NCBI RefSeq assembly: GCF_024181725.1
Contig: NZ_CP028908.1
Coordinates: 5,507,501-5,571,500, forward strand
Direction: 5' to 3'
DNA length: 64,000 bases
Source: Bradyrhizobium sp. WD16
GTDB taxonomy: Bacteria; Pseudomonadota; Alphaproteobacteria; Rhizobiales; Xanthobacteraceae
Each line of letters opens with the position of its first letter. Positions within the stretch are counted from its first letter, which is position 1. A program made the position numbers and the translations under genes. Under the pieces are notes generated by a model, which was not told the DNA's origin, searched no databases, and saw only the letters and a program-made list of their open reading frames with translations. Below, piece after piece: positions 60,452 to 64,000 of this stretch.

Positions 60452-62302
60452 TCAGGCGATGGCGCGCGGCGGGCCGCGCTCGGCCGGCGGACGCAACGGT
60501 TCGAATTCGTCGGCAGTGAGCGTCTCGCGTGCGATCAGAAGATCGGCGCCGCTCGACAAATCGGCACGACGCTTCTCCAGAATGGCGCGGGCGCGGATCT
60601 CCGCCGCTTCGATCAGGTCGCGCACGGCGACATCGATCTCGCGCGAGGTGACTTCCGCCGCGCCGACCACCTGATCCTGCGCCATGCCAAGGAAGGTCTG
60701 CGGCCGCGGCGCATAGGTGCGCTGTCCGATGGTGGCGTCCATGCCGTATTTCGTCACCATCTCCACCGCCATCTCGGTCGCTCGCTGCAGATCATCGGCA
60801 GCGCCCGTCGACACGTCGCCATCGAAGATCAGCCGCTCGGCGGCGCGGCCGCCGAGCAGGACCGCGAGACGGTTCTTCAATTCGGTGACCGTCAGCAGGA
60901 ATCGGTCCTCGGTCGGCCGCTGCATGGTGTAGCCGAGCGCGCCGACGCCGCGCGGAATGATCGAGACCTTCTGCACCGGATCGACCCCCGGCAGGTCGGA
61001 GGCCACCAGCGCATGCCCCATCTCGTGGAAGGCGACGCGGCGGCGCTCCTCGGACCCGAGCACCCGGCTCTTCTTCTCGATGCCGGCGATGATGCGTTCG
61101 ATGGCGGCGGTGAAATCCTCGAAGCCGACCGCACTCGCCTTGCGTCGCGTCGCCGCGATCGCCGCCTCGTTGATCAGGTTCGAAATGTCAGCCCCGGTGA
61201 AGCCCGCCGTCATGCTGGCGATCTTCTCGAGGTCGACGCCCGGCGCGAGCTTGATCTTGCGGACGTGGACCTCGAGGATCGCGAGCCGCCCGCCGCGGTC
61301 GGGCCGGTCGACCAGGACCTGGCGATCGAAGCGGCCGGCACGCAGCAGCGCGGGGTCGAGAATTTCCGGACGATTGGTCGCGGCGAGCAGGATCACACCG
61401 GCGCGCGGGTCGAAACCGTCGAGTTCGGCCAGGAGCTGATTGAGGGTCTGTTCCTTCTCGTCATAGCCGCCGAACGCTCCCGCGCTCCGGCTGCGGCCCA
61501 GCGCATCGAGTTCGTCGATGAAGATGATGCAGGGCGCGGCCTTGCGCGCCTGCTCGAACAGGTCGCGCACCCGTGCCGCGCCGACGCCCACGAACATCTC
61601 GACGAATTCCGAGCCCGAGATCGAAAAAAACGGCACCCCGGCTTCGCCGGCGACTGCGCGCGCCAGCAGGGTCTTGCCGGTGCCGGGCGGGCCGACCAGC
61701 AGGATGCCCTTGGGCACATGCGCGCCAAGCCGGCCATAGCTCTTCGGGTCCTTCAGGAACGACACCACTTCCTGCAATTCGAACTTGGCCTCCTCAACGC
61801 CGGCGACGTCGGCGAAGGTGACCCTGGTGTCCTTCTCGACATAGACCTTGGCGCGCGACTTGCCGATCGACATCAGCCCGCCGAAGCCCTGCCGGTCGGC
61901 AATGCGGCTGCCGAGGAAGGTCCAGATGAAATAGAACATCACCGCCGGCAGCACCCAGGACAGCAGCGTGCCGAACAGGCCGCTCGACGGCTCGCCCGTC
62001 ACGGTCACACCCTTGGCGGCCAGCTTCTCCGCGAGCTGCTGGTCGACCCGGGCGGTGATGAAACCGGTCTTGCCGTCCGGCAGCTTGTCTTTGTCCTTGA
62101 CCTTGCCGCGGATCAGGTCCTGACCGATCGTGACCTCGCTGACCGCGCCCTCGCTCACCAACTGCTCGAAGCGGCTGTAGGAGATGGTGTCGACCTGGCT
62201 GTAGCTCGTCAGCAGCCATTGCAGCAGCAGCATGCCGATGCTGGCGGCGAACACGTACCAGATGATGATGGTCTGTTTGCGCGACGATCCGTCCGGTTCC
62301 AC
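60452..62302 (-). CDS. ftsH: FtsH-type ATP-dependent zinc protease
   Basis: 616 residues. Membrane helices at about 12-31 and 108-130 flank a periplasmic domain. AAA module: Walker [10 protein letters not shown] (about 203-211), Walker [13 protein letters not shown], and the second region of homology ending [15 protein letters not shown]. Protease domain: zinc motif HEMGH (426-430), and further ligand region [13 protein letters not shown]. It degrades membrane and cytosolic proteins. Its place in a stress cluster suggests a secondary copy in addition to the housekeeping one (inference). Confidence 0.93.
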   Translation of the reverse strand: MEPDGSSRKQTIIIWYVFAASIGMLLLQWLLTSYSQVDTISYSRFEQLVSEGAVSEVTIGQDLIRGKVKDKDKLPDGKTGFITARVDQQLAEKLAAKGVTVTGEPSSGLFGTLLSWVLPAVMFYFIWTFLGSRIADRQGFGGLMSIGKSRAKVYVEKDTRVTFADVAGVEEAKFELQEVVSFLKDPKSYGRLGAHVPKGILLVGPPGTGKTLLARAVAGEAGVPFFSISGSEFVEMFVGVGAARVRDLFEQARKAAPCIIFIDELDALGRSRSAGAFGGYDEKEQTLNQLLAELDGFDPRAGVILLAATNRPEILDPALLRAGRFDRQVLVDRPDRGGRLAILEVHVRKIKLAPGVDLEKIASMTAGFTGADISNLINEAAIAATRRKASAVGFEDFTAAIERIIAGIEKKSRVLGSEERRRVAFHEMGHALVASDLPGVDPVQKVSIIPRGVGALGYTMQRPTEDRFLLTVTELKNRLAVLLGGRAAERLIFDGDVSTGAADDLQRATEMAVEMVTKYGMDATIGQRTYAPRPQTFLGMAQDQVVGAAEVTSREIDVAVRDLIEAAEIRARAILEKRRADLSSGADLLIARETLTADEFEPLRPPAERGPPRAIA

Positions 62303-62363
62303 GACAACCTCCTGGCGGCGGCGCCGCCGATCTCTACGCGCGCCACGGCCGCGCCCGCCCGCG

Positions 62364-63473
62364 TCATCCGAGCTTGACCACCCATTGGATCAGCCGGCTC
62401 GCCACCGCGCCGAACGCCGTATTGAAGGCGCTGAGCGCGGCCGGCGGCGTCAGCTCCGAGAGCGGACTGCGCTCCTGGAACAATTCTGCCGCCACGACCT
62501 TCCCGTCCTTGTTCAGCACCCGCGCCGCGAAAGCGATGTCGGCGACGGGCTTCTCCTCGCTGTGCACGGTGAAGCTGCGGATCTCGATCAGCAGCTGGTA
62601 GTCCGGCGTCACGCTGTCCAGCGGCCGCAGTGGCGCATGGCCGACATCGTAGTTCTCGAAGCTCTGGATCAGCTTCTCCTGGAGCAATTTGGGGATGCTG
62701 TCGGCCCATTGCACCTCGGCGAACCCCGGATAATTGTGCCCGGTCGGCGTGATCAGCACACGCTGGGTGTCGAACATCACCGTGCCTGTCGGCTCGGGGA
62801 ACACGATCTGGTGCCGGATCGGCTCCTTGGCGAAGGCAAATCTCTGCGGCGGCTGAAGATCGAGGATCGCCTTGGGCGCCGGCGGCGTTCCCCCGCCGGT
62901 CATCTTCTCGAGCCCGGCCAGGATGCCGTCGATCCGGCCGGTGTTGCGGGCGAGGCCTTCGGAGAAGGTCTGCAGGTTGCCCAGGGTATTCTTGAGCGGC
63001 TCGGCATTGTCCGAGAGCACCGCATCGACCCGGCGAAGCGCGTCCCGCGCCGCCTGGGTCATGCTCTGGCCGGCGCCCGGCTCGGCGATCAGCACCGGCA
63101 CCGGGCCGGAGGCGGTCTTTTGCGTTCCGCCCTCCAGCGCCACCACAGGAACGCCGGTCAGCCCCTGGAATTCCAGTCCCACCTTGGTGTCCGCCCGTAC
63201 CGGCGTCGCGATGGCGACCGCGATCGTCGCATTCACCTGCCGCGGATTGTCCGGCGCGAGACCGAGTTCGGTCACCTCACCGACCTTGATGCCGTTGAAC
63301 AGCACGCCGGCGCCGACCAGGAGTCCCGGCACCGGGCCGTTGAACTGGACGTGAAAGACGTTGCGCGCGCCGATGCCGCCGATGTTGTGGAGCCAGTAGA
63401 CGAAGCCGAACACGGCCATGATCGCCGCCAGCACGAATGCGCCGACAATGACGAAGGGAGCGCGGGTTTCCAT
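62364..63473 (-). CDS. MCE/MlaD protein fused to transport-auxiliary domain
   Basis: 369 residues. A membrane anchor (FVIVGAFVLAAIMAVFGFVY) precedes one MCE domain (about 40-125: FNGPVPGLLVGAGVLFNGIK, VGLEFQGLTGVPVVAL), a short helical stretch, and a C-terminal region (about 205-369, IRHQIVFPEPTGTVMF, YQLLIEIRSFTVHSEEKPV) resembling the PqiC-like auxiliary lipoprotein domain, but without a lipobox. MCE systems move lipids across the envelope. Its ATPase gene lies 12 bases upstream. Confidence 0.88.
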   Translation of the reverse strand: METRAPFVIVGAFVLAAIMAVFGFVYWLHNIGGIGARNVFHVQFNGPVPGLLVGAGVLFNGIKVGEVTELGLAPDNPRQVNATIAVAIATPVRADTKVGLEFQGLTGVPVVALEGGTQKTASGPVPVLIAEPGAGQSMTQAARDALRRVDAVLSDNAEPLKNTLGNLQTFSEGLARNTGRIDGILAGLEKMTGGGTPPAPKAILDLQPPQRFAFAKEPIRHQIVFPEPTGTVMFDTQRVLITPTGHNYPGFAEVQWADSIPKLLQEKLIQSFENYDVGHAPLRPLDSVTPDYQLLIEIRSFTVHSEEKPVADIAFAARVLNKDGKVVAAELFQERSPLSELTPPAALSAFNTAFGAVASRLIQWVVKLG

Positions 63474-63485
63474 GGCTAGCCGACC

Positions 63486-64000
63486 TCACTCTCGCGGTTG
63501 AAGCATCTGAGAGCGCTTGCCATGGAAATAGGCTCGCACCCAGGGGTGTTCGCTGACCAGCAATTCAGGCATCGGGCCGATGGCGACGATCTTGCCGTCC
63601 GCCAGCGCGGCAACGCGGTCGCAGACGGTGTTCAGGCTGGCGAGATCATGGGTGACCATGAACACCGTCAGCCCCAGGGTCTGCTGCAGCGTCTTGATCA
63701 GGGCGTCGAAATCACCGGCCGAAATCGGATCGAGGCCGGAGGTCGGCTCGTCGAGAAACAGGATCGCCGGATCGAGCGCCAGGGCACGGGCCAGCGCCAC
63801 GCGTTTGGTCATGCCGCCGGACAATTCCGCAGGAAACTTGTCGCCGTCCTCGGGATCGAGGCCGACCATTTCCAGCTTGGCGGTCGCGATCTCGTCCATC
63901 AGGGGTTCCGAGATGACGAGCTTCTCGCGCAGCGGAAACTGGATGTTCTGTTTCGCCGTCAGCGACGAGAACAGCGCGCCCTGCTGGAACAGGATGCCCC
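63486..64000 (-). CDS. MCE-linked ABC transporter ATPase (MlaF-like), cut by window edge
   Basis: About 171 codons visible, open to the right edge. Present: Q-loop ILFQQGALFSSLTAKQNIQF, signature LSGGMTKRVALARALALD, Walker B ILFLDEPTSGLDPI and switch VTHDLASL. The GGMTKR signature variant is typical of MlaF-type ATPases. The N-terminal Walker A lies outside the window. A permease gene is expected upstream. Confidence 0.88.
   Translation of the reverse strand, partial: GILFQQGALFSSLTAKQNIQFPLREKLVISEPLMDEIATAKLEMVGLDPEDGDKFPAELSGGMTKRVALARALALDPAILFLDEPTSGLDPISAGDFDALIKTLQQTLGLTVFMVTHDLASLNTVCDRVAALADGKIVAIGPMPELLVSEHPWVRAYFHGKRSQMLQPRE

Noticed and set aside
61013-63479. Two long plus-strand frames (454 and 415 codons) opposite ftsH and the MCE gene
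   Set aside because: Both are antisense shadows with low-complexity Arg/His/Gln-rich products and no motifs.
1-64000. CRISPR arrays, tRNA or rRNA genes
   Set aside because: No regularly spaced repeats of CRISPR size and no recognisable tRNA or rRNA segments were seen on reading; a dedicated search was not possible.

Overview
The window is high-GC DNA with dense operons. It most likely comes from an alphaproteobacterium of the Bradyrhizobium/Rhodopseudomonas group (Nitrobacteraceae). The clues are inferential: FixK-type boxes of the form TTG(A/C)-N6-(T/G)CAA in front of stress genes, several small families common in that group (YbjN, DUF6494, DUF3775, ChaB), an arginase/ornithine aminotransferase pair and a poly-hydroxyalkanoate synthase. 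No rRNA, tRNA or CRISPR array was seen.

Region 1 (1-15.4 kb, all minus strand) is one long cell-envelope cluster. In transcription order it encodes an STN/TonB-C protein, a TonB, an ECF sigma factor, a FecR-type regulator, a two-partner-secretion-type outer-membrane translocator (ShlB/FhaC family), an ExbB proton channel fused to DUF2341 and lectin-like domains, ExbD, an unknown protein, a second TonB, a porin, a coiled-coil periplasmic protein, a parvulin isomerase, a YbjN protein, a secreted TonB-C-like protein, a lytic transglycosylase and a small secreted protein cut by the window edge. It reads as a proton-motive-force-energised outer-membrane machine with its own FecI/FecR-like control. 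No substrate and no TonB-dependent receptor are visible.

Region 2 (15.4-30.3 kb) is mixed: an EF-hand protein, an exported methyltransferase-like protein, a beta carbonic anhydrase, a scar where an IS3 remnant is joined to a short-chain dehydrogenase remnant, a secreted phosphoesterase, an NCS1 permease next to a RutR-like regulator, DUF6494, rocD/rocF and a large UPF0182 membrane protein.

Region 3 (30.3-46.8 kb) holds Hsp20, DUF3775, ChaB, a complete polyamine-type ABC transporter operon ending in a LOG-family gene, a PEBP protein, a CBS protein, PolX, a UvrD-like helicase, DUF763 and a second lytic transglycosylase.

Region 4 (46.8-64 kb) holds a broken groEL, two Nudix hydrolases, a kinase/ATPase fusion, an NTF2-like protein, a SagB-type nitroreductase, a universal stress protein, a MacB/LolD-type export operon, PhaC, FtsH, and an MCE protein with its ATPase (cut by the edge). 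FixK-like boxes precede hsp20, the PEBP gene, usp and phaC, with weaker ones at polX and the nitroreductase, which suggests a shared low-oxygen programme.

The most striking feature is a family of modular palindromic mobile elements bounded by CTAG. A 163-bp copy splits groEL at codon 187; removing it leaves one CTAG and restores exactly 541 codons including stop. A 326-bp copy sits inside the predicted overlap between an export permease and its ATPase: it kept the permease stop codon and gave the ATPase a new start codon and N-terminus. Decayed single modules lie near 16.3 and 50.3 kb.
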